From Rhodospirillales bacterium (GTDB lineage Bacteria > Pseudomonadota > Alphaproteobacteria > CACIAM-22H2): a stretch of DNA of 64,000 nt. The stretch is taken from contig JAEUKX010000078.1 in assembly GCA_016794025.1 (NCBI GenBank), positions 62,001 to 126,000 on the forward strand, given 5' to 3'. The stretch's first letter is position 1, and each line of letters starts with the position of its first letter. The notes beneath the pieces are model-generated. The model made no database searches and had not been told where the DNA came from. It was given only the letters and a program-made list of their open reading frames with translations. Shown piece after piece: positions 8,084 to 17,679 of this stretch. Both the position numbers and the translations under genes were made by a program.

Positions 8084-9010
8084 TCAGGCCGCTTTCGACG
8101 ACGGGCCGGAAGTGCTGCCTTCGACCTCCGGGATCGGCGGGATGGGCACTTCCCACGGCGCCACGTCGGCCCGGATCTTGGCCAGCGCCTTCGCGATGAT
8201 GTCGACTTCGGCATCCGGGTGGGTGGCGCCGAGGCCGTATTCGGCGGCGAGCGCGCGGGCGCGGGCCGAGCGCTTGCGTTCTTCCGACGGAAGGTTGACG
8301 ACCGCGTAGACGCCGTTGAGCAGGGATCCACGCAGCTTCTTGGCGAACTTCTTGCCGAGGAGTTCCTTGTCCAGCGCCGAGATCTCCGAAAAGAAACGGC
8401 GCATGACGATACGGCCGAACTGCACGTGCCGCGCCTCGTCGCGCAGGATGAGGCGGCAGGCCTCGCGGATAGACTCGAAACGCGCGTTCTCATAGCGCGC
8501 CTGAAGCAGCTCGCCCGAAAGCTGTTCGAACAGCGTGTTCACGGCGAGGCCGGCGAAAAAGCTCATCGCCTTCTCGTCCTTCTCGTCGTGGAACTTCGGG
8601 ATGATCTTCAGGAAATAGTCCGACTGCGGCGTGGGTTGGTAGGCGTGCAGCGCCTGCGCGATCCGGAACGACGCCTCGTGGTGGCGCAGTTCCTCCTGGA
8701 TGAAGTTCACGACATGCTGCTTCACCTCGAACGGCTGGTGTCCGAAGACGGCGTCGCGGAAGCGCTCTGCCCCGTAAGGCGTGGCACCGTGCTCCATCCA
8801 TGCGCGCAGCGACCACCATTCGGCGCCCGCGCGGCGGACTTCGTCGGGGAGATCCGCCTTCTTGAGATCGGAAAAATCGATCTTCGACGGATCCCACGCG
8901 AGATCGCGGGCCTGTTCGCACAGCTTCCAGATGTCGTCGTAGGCCTGTTCGGCGACGATCGGATACGGGTTCGGGTTCTGAACCACTTCTTCGAGCATCG
9001 AGGCTTCCAT
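8084..9010 (-). CDS. Ferritin-like diiron protein, probable oxygenase/oxidase
   Basis: A 308-residue all-helical protein with the ligand pattern of a four-helix-bundle diiron centre: Glu in WSLRAWMEHG, Glu and His in FIQEELRHHEASF, Glu in LSGELLQARYE, and Glu plus His in LRDEARHVQFG. This 4Glu/2His pattern is shared by ribonucleotide reductase R2-like and AurF/CmlI-type oxygenases; I cannot assign it to one of them. There is no signal peptide. The C-terminal 30 residues are Pro/Ser-rich and look disordered. The ATG at 9010 has AAGGAG nine bases upstream. It is the first enzyme gene after the Liv importer (64-base gap) and precedes the unknown small protein. Oxygen-dependent attack on an imported amine or aromatic acid is a reasonable inference. 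Confidence 0.82.
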   Translation of the reverse strand: MEASMLEEVVQNPNPYPIVAEQAYDDIWKLCEQARDLAWDPSKIDFSDLKKADLPDEVRRAGAEWWSLRAWMEHGATPYGAERFRDAVFGHQPFEVKQHVVNFIQEELRHHEASFRIAQALHAYQPTPQSDYFLKIIPKFHDEKDEKAMSFFAGLAVNTLFEQLSGELLQARYENARFESIREACRLILRDEARHVQFGRIVMRRFFSEISALDKELLGKKFAKKLRGSLLNGVYAVVNLPSEERKRSARARALAAEYGLGATHPDAEVDIIAKALAKIRADVAPWEVPIPPIPEVEGSTSGPSSKAA

Positions 9011-9074
9011 GGCGATCGCTCCTTCGGACGGATGTCTCAACGATAGGTCAGTGTCGGGCGGCTTACCACCGGCG

Positions 9075-9785
9075 TCAGGCCCCCAGGAAAGCCGCGCGGA
9101 TGTCGTCGCTTCGGGCAAGTTCGGCTGCGGCACCCTGCCGCACCACGCGGCCGACCTGCAGCACATAGGCACGATGGCAGACGGCGAGCGCCTTGCCGAC
9201 ATTCTGTTCCGCCAGCAGGATCGCGGTCCCGCCTCCCACGATGGCGCGCACGCGGTCGAGCACCTCGTTGGTCAGCAGGGGCGACAGGCCCAGCGAAGGC
9301 TCGTCGAGCAGCAGCAGACGCGGGGCGGACATGAGGGCGCGGCCGATCGCCAGCATCTGCTGCTGACCGCCCGAAAGCTGCCAGCCGAGCGCCTTCTCGC
9401 GTTGCGCCAGCACGGGAAACATTTCGAAAAGCGCGGCCACGCGCCGATGCGTTCCGGCGCCGTCCGTGTTGCTTGCGACCTCGAGGTTCTCGCGCACCGT
9501 CATGCCGGGAAAGACGCGGCGGCCTTCGGGGCAGTAGGCGATGCCCAGTCGCGCACGACGGAAGGTCGCCACGCCCGAGAGGTCCCGCCCGTCGAACTCG
9601 ATCCGCCCGGCGACAGGCTTTAGCAGGCCCATGATCGTCTTCATGGTCGTGGATTTTCCCGCACCGTTGGCGCCGAGAAGGGCCACCGCCTCGTCGGCGC
9701 GGACCTCGATCGTCGCCTCATGCAGTGCTGCGATCTGGCCATAGCTGGCGGACAGCCCATCGAGCCTGAGGATCGGCGTGCTCAC
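9075..9785 (-). CDS. livF: LivF-type ABC transporter ATP-binding protein
   Basis: A 236-residue ATPase of the branched-chain amino acid (HAAT) importer family. Walker A is GANGAGKST, the Q-loop region reads YCPEGRRVFPGMTVREN (diagnostic of LivF), the signature is LSGGQQQ and Walker B is LLLLDEPSLGL. It begins at a GTG overlapping the stop of the upstream livM-livG fusion (GTGA), so translation is coupled. It would be one of the two ATPase halves in the Liv complex at the inner membrane. HAAT importers also carry amides, urea and aromatic acids, so leucine is not implied. Confidence 0.93.
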   Translation of the reverse strand: MSTPILRLDGLSASYGQIAALHEATIEVRADEAVALLGANGAGKSTTMKTIMGLLKPVAGRIEFDGRDLSGVATFRRARLGIAYCPEGRRVFPGMTVRENLEVASNTDGAGTHRRVAALFEMFPVLAQREKALGWQLSGGQQQMLAIGRALMSAPRLLLLDEPSLGLSPLLTNEVLDRVRAIVGGGTAILLAEQNVGKALAVCHRAYVLQVGRVVRQGAAAELARSDDIRAAFLGA

Positions 9786-11560
9786 GCCACGACCTCCGCG
9801 GCTTCCTGCGGGCCGAGATAGGCCTCGACCACCTTGGCGTTGCGCGCGACGTCGCGCGGGCTTCCCTCGGCGATCTTCTGTCCGTGGTCGAGGCACACGA
9901 GGCGCGTCGCCAGCGGCAGCAGGAACGGCATGTTGTGCTCGATGACAACCAGCGTGAGCCCGCTGCCGGCAAGCGCCTTGAGGCGCTGCGCCAGGTCGGC
10001 CTGTTCGGACTCGTTGAGACCCGCGGCCGGCTCGTCGAGCAGCAGGAGCGTAGGCTGCAGGGCGAGCGCGCGGGCGATCTCGATGCGCCGTTTTGTCCCG
10101 TAGGCAAGTCCGCCGCACGGGCGCATTGCGACCTCGGCGGCGCCGACCGCTTCGAGCAGGCCCATCGCCTCGGCGCGCGCAAGCGCCATGGCCGTGGCAC
10201 CGGTCTGCGTACCGAGCGCCAGGTGCCGGGCCGCGCCGCGCGCGATGGCGACATTGTCGAGTGCGGACATCTCGTCGACGAGATTGAGATTCTGGAAGGT
10301 CCGGGCCACGCCGAGACGCGCGATCTCGTGCGCCGGCATGCCGCCGACATCCGTACCGGCAATGCGGATGCCACCGCCATCGGGCGTGTAGATGCCGGTG
10401 ATGCAATTGACGAGCGTCGTCTTGCCGGAGCCGTTCGGGCCGATCAGGCCGAGGATCTCGCCCGGGCGCACGTCGAAAGACACGGCATCGAGGGCCTGCA
10501 GCCCGCCGAACCGCTTGCCGACGCCGTCGAGCGACAGGATCGCCCCCGTCGGCACGGTCGGACGTGCGGCGGCCGGAAGTGGCATGGCGAAGGGTGCCGG
10601 CGGCGGGGCCTCCGGCGCAAGACGCCGGCGTGCATCCTCGACAAGACCAAGCAGGCCATTGGGTGCCACGATGATGGTCGCGAGCAGGACCAGGCCATAC
10701 GCGATCAGATAATAGTGCTCAAGGAAGCGGAACCACTCCGGCAGGTGAATCAGGAGGACGGCCCCAAGGATGGCGCCGGCCAGCCGCGTGCGGCCGCCGA
10801 CCACGGTCATGGTGAGGCAGGCGACCATGGCGTGGAATTCCAGCGCCTCGGGCGAGATCACGCGGATCGTGTGGACGTAGAGCGCGCCTGCCAGCCCGGC
10901 ATAGAGCGCGCTCAGCAGGAACGTCTCGAAGCGCAGCCGCGCGACGTCGAGCCCCAGCGACATCGCGGCAGTCGGGTTCTCGCGCATGACGTGGAGCGCG
11001 TGCCCGTAGAGCCCGCCAAGCACGGCACGTGCGGCAAGGCCGAGCGCCGCGACAAGCCCCCAGACGATCAGCACCGTCGGCCAGCCGCGCGCCAGCGTCA
11101 TGCCGAAGAGGACGATCGGGGGCACGCCGGCGATGCCATTGGCGCCGCCCGTGACCGCCTCCCACTTGATCGCGACCAGCAGCATGACCTGCGCGATGCC
11201 AAGCGTGGCGAGCGCAAAATAGTGACTCTCGAGCCGCAGGACCGGTGCCGCGACGATGGCGGCCAGGACGACCGGCGCCAGCGCCGAGGCGGCGAACGTG
11301 GCCGGGAATCCCCAGCCGAACTTGGCGCCGAGGATGCCGGTGAAGTACGCGCCCAGCCCGAAGAACGTGCCGTGGCAGAGCGAGAGCGCGCCGGCATGCC
11401 CGAACACGAACTGGTAGCCCATGACGAAGATCGCGTAGATGCCGGCAAGCGCGAAAAGCCGCAGCCCGTAAGGCGTGTCGAACGCCATTGGCCAGACGAC
11501 GAGGACCACGAGCCCGAAGGCGAGGGCGGGGTTGATCCCGGAAAGGAGGCGCCCCGTCAT
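9782..11560 (-). CDS. Fused LivM permease and LivG ATPase of a HAAT-family importer
   Basis: One 592-residue protein combines two subunits. About residues 1-305 are the LivM permease, with many hydrophobic helices and the conserved [20 protein letters not shown] and [18 protein letters not shown] segments. A Pro/Ala-rich linker of roughly 35 residues leads to a LivG-type ATPase with Walker [10 protein letters not shown], the [19 protein letters not shown] segment typical of LivG and Walker [12 protein letters not shown]. The signature loop reads LAYGTKRR rather than LSGGQ, which is usual for LivG (LPYGxQRR). The ATG overlaps the livH stop. Similar fusions occur in other proteobacterial HAAT importers. 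The frame is continuous through the linker with no sign of a frameshift. Confidence 0.92.
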   Translation of the reverse strand: MTGRLLSGINPALAFGLVVLVVWPMAFDTPYGLRLFALAGIYAIFVMGYQFVFGHAGALSLCHGTFFGLGAYFTGILGAKFGWGFPATFAASALAPVVLAAIVAAPVLRLESHYFALATLGIAQVMLLVAIKWEAVTGGANGIAGVPPIVLFGMTLARGWPTVLIVWGLVAALGLAARAVLGGLYGHALHVMRENPTAAMSLGLDVARLRFETFLLSALYAGLAGALYVHTIRVISPEALEFHAMVACLTMTVVGGRTRLAGAILGAVLLIHLPEWFRFLEHYYLIAYGLVLLATIIVAPNGLLGLVEDARRRLAPEAPPPAPFAMPLPAAARPTVPTGAILSLDGVGKRFGGLQALDAVSFDVRPGEILGLIGPNGSGKTTLVNCITGIYTPDGGGIRIAGTDVGGMPAHEIARLGVARTFQNLNLVDEMSALDNVAIARGAARHLALGTQTGATAMALARAEAMGLLEAVGAAEVAMRPCGGLAYGTKRRIEIARALALQPTLLLLDEPAAGLNESEQADLAQRLKALAGSGLTLVVIEHNMPFLLPLATRLVCLDHGQKIAEGSPRDVARNAKVVEAYLGPQEAAEVVA

Positions 11561-12495
11561 GCTCGTCGCTGCACGAGCTCGCCGAACAGGCCCTGCGGCC
11601 TGAAGAACAGGATCGCAAGCACGACCGCGTAAAGCAGGATCGAGGCGGCTGTCTGCGAGAAGAGCCATCCGAGCGCGTCGGAGCCGAACAGCGCCGGCAC
11701 GATCAGCGGCAGTGCAGGGAAGATCACTTCGAACAGTGCTATCAGCAGCGCGCCTGCCACGGCGCCCGCAATCGATCCCCAGCCGCCGATCGTCACCGCG
11801 ATGTACGCCTTGACGATGTAGTTGGTGCCGTCGCTCGGCGTGACGAAGAACGTGTTGGACAGCAGCGCGCCGGCCGCGCCCGCAAGCGCCGTCGCCAGCG
11901 CGAAGGTGAGCGCGATCATCGCGTTGACGTCGATACCAATGGCGGCGGCCATCGTGCGGTCCTGGGCGGTCGCGCGCATCTTCCGCCCGAGCGGCGTGCG
12001 CGAGAACAGCAGGTGCTGGCCGGCGATGAGCGCTGCGGCCACGACGATCACGGCCAGCGACTGCTTGGGGATGGCAAGCTCGCCGAAGCGGACGAGAGAA
12101 GCGTCGAGCAGGGGCGGAGCGGCGCGCGGCTCGGGCCCCCAGATGGCGTTGGCCGCGTTCTGGAACACGATCCCGAGCGCGATGGTGCTGATGATCGTGG
12201 CGACCGGCGGCCGGGACTTGAGCGGGAAATACGCGAACAGCGAGAAGATCACGCCGAGCACGGCCATGCCCGCGGTGACCACCGGCAGTACCACGAGGCC
12301 GGGAACGGCACCCGGCCACAGCGGTGCCAGCATCGCAGCCGTCGCGATAGCGGCGAAGCCGCCGGCCATGACCATGTCGCCCTGCGTGAAGTTGACGGCG
12401 CCCGTGGCATTGAGCACGAGCACGAAACCGAGCGCGCAGAGCGCGTACGCCGCCCCCAGGGCAAGACCGTTGGCAAGAAGCTGAAGGGTCAGCAA
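11557..12495 (-). CDS. livH: LivH-type ABC transporter permease
   Basis: A 312-residue integral membrane protein with about eight helices. It shows the N-terminal LLANGLALGAAYALCALGF and NFTQGDMVMAGGF motifs of LivH, and RATAQDRTMAAAIGIDVN for the ATPase-coupling loop. The start appears to be a TTG at 12495: LivH proteins begin within a few residues of this motif and no ATG is nearby. No strong ribosome-binding site is visible there; translation may depend on the upstream binding-protein gene, 30 bases away. The stop overlaps the start of the fused livM-livG gene. Confidence 0.9.
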   Translation of the reverse strand: MLTLQLLANGLALGAAYALCALGFVLVLNATGAVNFTQGDMVMAGGFAAIATAAMLAPLWPGAVPGLVVLPVVTAGMAVLGVIFSLFAYFPLKSRPPVATIISTIALGIVFQNAANAIWGPEPRAAPPLLDASLVRFGELAIPKQSLAVIVVAAALIAGQHLLFSRTPLGRKMRATAQDRTMAAAIGIDVNAMIALTFALATALAGAAGALLSNTFFVTPSDGTNYIVKAYIAVTIGGWGSIAGAVAGALLIALFEVIFPALPLIVPALFGSDALGWLFSQTAASILLYAVVLAILFFRPQGLFGELVQRRA

Positions 12496-12525
12496 GGGGC
12501 GGCGTCCGCTCTTCGTAGACGAGAG

Positions 12526-13665
12526 TTAGAGAACGCCCGTGATGTTCTCGTAGCGCTTGACGATCTTCGGGATGCGGCTTGCGCCGTCGTAGCAGATGAT
12601 CATCGCCGAATGGGCCATGTTGCCCTTGCCGTCGGATTTGTACGTCATCGCAAGGCCCTTGTAGGTCGTCGTCGCGAGCGCCTTCTGCACGTCGGCCGCC
12701 GTCTTGGCGCCCTTCGCCGCCGCAGCAAGGACCATCGAGACCGCGTCGTACTGGCCGAGCGCGAACCCGTCGGGTTCGGCGTTGAACTCCTTGCGGTAGG
12801 CGGCAAGGAAGCCGTCGAGTTCGGGGGACCCGCCCGAGACCGGCGAGGCGCTTGTCTCCGCGCACACGCCCTTGAGTTCGGCCGGTTCCATCAGGTGCGC
12901 CGTGTGCGGCTGGTGCATGGCCGAGCCCGCCACGATCGGCAGGCCCAGGTTCATGGCCGCCGCCTGCTTGATGACGAGGCCGGTCGACGGACCGTGCAGG
13001 TGGAGGAGGACGACGTCGGGGTTCGCCGCCTTGGCCTTGCCAAGGACGGGCGACATGTCGCGCACGCTCGTTTCCAGCGCTTCCTCGAAGACCGGCTTGA
13101 GGCCCATCTTCTCGAGGTTCTTCAGGATGAACGTGCGGCCCGACTGGCCATAGGCCGTGGTCTGGTAGATGAGCGCCACGCGCTTCTTGCCCAGTTCCTC
13201 GACCGCGTACTTCACGTGCGCGACCTTGGTGACGTCGTCGCCGGGGAAGAAGCGGAAGACGTAGGGATTGTTCATCTCGGTGATCTGGGCGGTGCCCGAA
13301 ACCGTGACGAGGGGAACCTTGTTCTCGAGCGCCACGGGCAGCATCGCCAGCATCTGCGTGCCGAGCATCGAGGCGGCGACGGCCTGGACCTTGCCGCGGC
13401 CGAGCGCGCGCTCAAGCGCGTTGACCGCGACCTCCGGCGCCACGCCGGTGTCGGCGACCTCGGCGGTGATCTTCAGGCCGGCCGGCGCGTTCTTGACGGC
13501 GAGCAGCGCGCCATTTCGCTGGCTGGTGCCCTCGATCGATAGGAAGCCGGTAATCGGCACGAGGATCGGCACGTTGACGTCCTGTGCCTTGACGGGCCCG
13601 GCTGCGGCGAACGCGCAGGCCGCGGCGAGGGCGACGACGGGAAGGCGGGCTGTACGCACGGGCAT
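12526..13665 (-). CDS. LivK-type periplasmic substrate-binding protein
   Basis: A 379-residue binding protein of the HAAT family with a signal peptide (MPVRTARLP, a hydrophobic Ala run, cut after GPVKAQ). The mature start VPILVPITGFLSIEGTSQRNG and the GTAQITEMNNPYVFRFFPGDD segment are typical. An ATG two codons upstream (13671) touches the AGGAG sequence; the ATG at 13665 is seven bases from it and is the better start. It heads the minus-strand run that includes the permeases, ATPases and the diiron, GntR, dehydrogenase and hydrolase genes, and so presumably sets the substrate of the whole unit. The ligand cannot be read from sequence. Confidence 0.92.
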   Translation of the reverse strand: MPVRTARLPVVALAAACAFAAAGPVKAQDVNVPILVPITGFLSIEGTSQRNGALLAVKNAPAGLKITAEVADTGVAPEVAVNALERALGRGKVQAVAASMLGTQMLAMLPVALENKVPLVTVSGTAQITEMNNPYVFRFFPGDDVTKVAHVKYAVEELGKKRVALIYQTTAYGQSGRTFILKNLEKMGLKPVFEEALETSVRDMSPVLGKAKAANPDVVLLHLHGPSTGLVIKQAAAMNLGLPIVAGSAMHQPHTAHLMEPAELKGVCAETSASPVSGGSPELDGFLAAYRKEFNAEPDGFALGQYDAVSMVLAAAAKGAKTAADVQKALATTTYKGLAMTYKSDGKGNMAHSAMIICYDGASRIPKIVKRYENITGVL

Positions 13666-13780
13666 TGGCATCTCCTGTCCGGGTTCCCGCTTCGGCCGGC
13701 GGCCTGGGGAACGTGTCGAAGGGACGAGCGGCGAACCAGGCAATTCCAGCCGCAGTCGCGGCGTCAGTCAATAAAATTAG

Positions 13781-13793
13781 TTTGTACGGACAA
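13781..13793. promoter_or_regulatory. Candidate operator upstream of the Liv importer
   Basis: TTTGTACGGACAA contains the inverted half-sites TTGT and ACAA separated by four bases, a layout common for GntR-family operators. It lies about 115 bases upstream of the binding-protein start on the minus strand. A related element (CGGACAA shared) sits before the dehydrogenase gene at 7033-7047. Confidence 0.38.
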
Positions 13794-13812
13794 CCAGACT
13801 TATGGAAAGCGG

Positions 13813-13852
13813 AAAAAGGGCGCCGACGCCGGATGCCCCGGCGCCGGCGCCC
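13813..13852 (-). terminator. Rho-independent terminator of the iron-transport operon
   Basis: A 15-base-pair stem with one A/C mismatch is formed by 13818-13832 and 13838-13852, with a five-base loop. Read on the minus strand it is followed directly by five T residues (13817-13813). It lies 42 bases past the stop of the second iron-type binding protein and before the Liv promoter region, so it separates the two minus-strand operons. Confidence 0.82.
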
Positions 13853-13893
13853 CGGTTCGAATCGGAGGCGGACGTTTGGACCTGCCGGCGGCC

Positions 13894-14889
13894 TCAGCCG
13901 CCGAACAGATCTGAAAAGCGCTTCTTGTCGGCCTCCGTCGTTCCGAGGATACGGGCGTTGTCGAGTGGCATCACCTCGATCTCGGTGCCTTCGGGCAGCC
14001 AGGCCGGGTTGGGTACGCCCCTGCGCACGGGGATATAGCCCAGCGTCTTCGCCGCGAAACGCTGGCCGGCATCGGAGAGAAGAAAGTCGACGAACGCCTT
14101 CGCCGCGGCGGGATTGGCCGTCGTCCTCAGGATCGCGACGGGTTCCGTCACGGGAATGGCGCCTTCCTTCGGCACGACGAACTCGATCGGCGCGCCCTTG
14201 AGCTTCGCGTTGAGGGCCATGAAGTCGACCAGCACGCCATAGGGCTTCTCGCCGCCGCTCACGGAGGTCAGCACGGCGCCGTTGCCGCGTACGGCAACCG
14301 CACCATTCGACTTGAGGGTTTCATAGTATTTCCAGCCGAGTTCGCCGCGTTGCGTGAGCGCGCCCATCATGATGGCGGCAGCACCGGAATAGAGCGGGCT
14401 TGGCATCACGACCTGGCCCTTGAGTGCGGGCGCCGCGAGATCGGCCCACGAGGCAGGCCGCGTGGCGGCGGCCTTGTGGATGGCGATCCCGGTCGTGATC
14501 AGCTTGGTTCCGAAATAGGTCCGTTCGGCGTCGTAGGTGCCGGGCCGGATGCCGTCGAGCTTGGCTTCCGGATAGGCGAGCAGGCGGCCGGCCTTCTTCA
14601 GGATCTCCATGCTGACGCTGTCGGCGATCAGCAGCACGTCGGCCTTGATCTGGCCGGCGGCGGCCTCGGCCGAGAGACGGGCCATCACTTCAGTGGTGCC
14701 GGAGCGGAAGATGTCGACCGCCACACCCGGATTTGCCGCGCGGAACGCCTCGGTCGTCGCCGTCGCGTCCCTGTCGGGCTGCGATGTGTAGAGTGTCAGC
14801 CGGCCCGATTGGGCGTGGGCCGTACCGGCTGACAGGACCAGGGCGACGGCGAGGGCCAAGGCTGTCGCGATGTCGGTTCGGTCGGTCAT
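13894..14889 (-). CDS. Periplasmic binding protein, FbpA/AfuA-like, second one of the iron importer locus
   Basis: A 331-residue class of extracellular solute-binding protein 1/6 type. It has a signal peptide cut at GTAHAQS, then LTLYTSQPDRDATATTEAF, the family N-terminus, and an NPAAAKAFVDFLLSDAGQ segment near the C-terminus, typical of Fe(III) and 2-aminoethylphosphonate binding proteins. It lacks the adjacent tyrosine pair seen in the other binding protein of this locus, so it may take a different ligand or bind differently. GGAGG precedes the ATG. It is the last gene of the minus-strand fbp run, 80 bases after fbpC, and a terminator follows it. Confidence 0.85.
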   Translation of the reverse strand: MTDRTDIATALALAVALVLSAGTAHAQSGRLTLYTSQPDRDATATTEAFRAANPGVAVDIFRSGTTEVMARLSAEAAAGQIKADVLLIADSVSMEILKKAGRLLAYPEAKLDGIRPGTYDAERTYFGTKLITTGIAIHKAAATRPASWADLAAPALKGQVVMPSPLYSGAAAIMMGALTQRGELGWKYYETLKSNGAVAVRGNGAVLTSVSGGEKPYGVLVDFMALNAKLKGAPIEFVVPKEGAIPVTEPVAILRTTANPAAAKAFVDFLLSDAGQRFAAKTLGYIPVRRGVPNPAWLPEGTEIEVMPLDNARILGTTEADKKRFSDLFGG

Positions 14890-14969
14890 CGTTCCTCCGG
14901 AAAGCGGAATTAGTCGGATGTTCTGCTATACAGGCGCAACCATGACGGTCGCGTGACGGCCGGTTGCGG

Positions 14970-16009
<1,040 letters not shown>

Positions 16010-16013
<4 letters not shown>

Positions 16014-17575
16014 CGGCCGGCAATCCGCCGCGACTGGAAATGGATGATCGCGGTCATCGGTACCGAAAGCGCCACCATCAGGAAGGCGTAGGGGGCGGCA
16101 GCGGCATAGTCAATCTCGCCGGTCAGCGCCCAGAATTCGGTCGCCAGCGTCACGGTCCCGTTCGGGGCGAGCAGCAGCGTGGCCGTCAGCTCGTTTGCCA
16201 CGCCCAGCGCCGACAGCGCGAAGGCGGCGGCGGCTCCGGGCGCCGCGATGCGCAAGGTCACCTGCGCGATCGACTGGACCGGCGTGCGTCCGAGCGAAGC
16301 GGCCGTCCATTCGAGATCGACCGGAACCTGCGCGACAGAGGCGCGCAGGCTCGCGAGCGCCCGCGAAAGGAAGAGCAGCAGGTAGGCGGCAACGAGCGTC
16401 GCCTCGGTCTGGTAGAGCGGCATCGCCACGCGCACCGTGGCCGCGACCAGTGCCAGCGCCACCACGACGCCGGGAAGCGAACCCGTATAGTACTGGCACC
16501 CTTCCAGGAAGCGCTGCAGGCGGCCCGGCGAACGGACCGAAATCCACGCCATCGGCACGGCCGCCAGCGTCGTGGCCGCCCCGCCGAGGAAGGCAAGCCA
16601 TGCCGTACCGGCAACCGCCGGTCCGATATCGGCAAGCTGCCACACTTTCGTTCCGCCGATCGCAAGCCAGCGCAGCAGCGTGGCGAGCGGAACGCCCACG
16701 CCCACGAGCGCGACCAGGCCCGCGAAGGCCAGGGCGGCCGGAGCAGCCCGCCCGAGCCGAGCGCCAGAGGCCATGCGGGCGGCACCCGATCCCACGCGGG
16801 CATAACGTTCGTGGCCGCGCGCCACACTTTCGCCCGCGATCAGCGGCAGGCAAAGCACGACCAGCACGATCGCCATCGCGTTTGCGGCGGGCCCGCTATA
16901 GGCGGACTGGAACTGGTCGAAGATCGCCGTCGTGAACGTGTCGAAGCGGACGAGCACATAGAGGCCGTATTCGGCAAGCAGGTGGAGACCGACCAGAAGC
17001 GAACCGGCGGCGATCGGCAGGCGCAGCTGCGGCAGCACCACGCGCAGGAACCGCTCGCCCGGAGCGAGGCCAAGCGAGGCGGCCGCATCCTCCATGGCGG
17101 GATCGAGCCGACGCAGCGCCGCCGCGACCGGCAGGTACACGAAGGGGAAGTAGGCGGCCGTCGACACGAGCACCGCCGCCCAGAACCCGTGCATGGCCGG
17201 CAGGAGACTGACCCAGGCATAGCTGTGGACGAAGGCCGGAACCGCGAGCGGGGCCGCCCCGAGCGCCGCCCACAGGCGGGCGCCGGGAAGGTCGGAACGT
17301 TCGGTCAGCCACGCAAGCGCCACGGCAATTGCCGCCGCGAGCGGGATCGTCAGTGCGAGCAGCAGGAGCGTGTTCGCAAGAAGCTCGAAGATGCGCGGCC
17401 GCAACAGGAGCCGGGCGACTTCGCCGGCCCCCGTTTCGACGCCGACCCATGCGACAAACGCCAACGGCACCAGCGAGAATGCCGAGACGGCGAGCGCCGG
17501 CACGAGGATGGCCGCCGGCACGCGAAGGGCCGGGAGGCGGCCGGGGCGGGGAAGGGCATTCGACAGCACGGGCAA
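16010..17575 (-). CDS. FbpB-like ABC transporter permease with two permease domains
   Basis: A 521-residue protein made of two fused six-helix permease halves, the normal build of FbpB/SfuB iron(III) permeases. Each half carries an EAA coupling loop, read as [24 protein letters not shown] in part and [13 protein letters not shown]. The frame opens at a TTG at 17575 (a GTG two codons later is possible); there is no ATG and only a weak ribosome-binding site. The start lies just 15 bases beyond the T-tract of a strong terminator, so expression must come from readthrough of that terminator or an internal promoter. The stop overlaps the ATPase start. Confidence 0.9.
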
Positions 17576-17589
17576 GCGCTTACCGGAAG

Positions 17590-17623
17590 AAAAAAACGCA
17601 TCCGGACCGACGGTCCGGATGCG
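17590..17623 (-). terminator. Strong intrinsic terminator between fbpA and fbpB
   Basis: A perfect 12-base-pair stem, CGCATCCGGACC (17597-17608) with GGTCCGGATGCG (17612-17623), has a three-base loop. On the minus strand it is followed by seven T residues (17596-17590). It lies 56 bases after the fbpA stop and ends 15 bases before the fbpB start. Partial readthrough would make binding protein far more abundant than permease and ATPase. Confidence 0.9.
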
Positions 17624-17679
17624 CTCAATCGCACGATTGGCCGGTTTTGTCGACGCCGGCCCCTAGGGGACCCGGTCCC

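Noticed and set aside
6812..9046. A 744-codon plus-strand frame across the dehydrogenase, GntR and diiron genes
   Set aside because: It crosses three well-supported minus-strand genes, and its translation is low-complexity Arg/Ala/Gly/Asp with no domain.
9884..11632. A 582-codon plus-strand frame opposite the livM-livG fusion
   Set aside because: It is the mirror of a conserved transporter gene; the composition (Asp/Arg/Gly-rich) is an artefact of codon bias.
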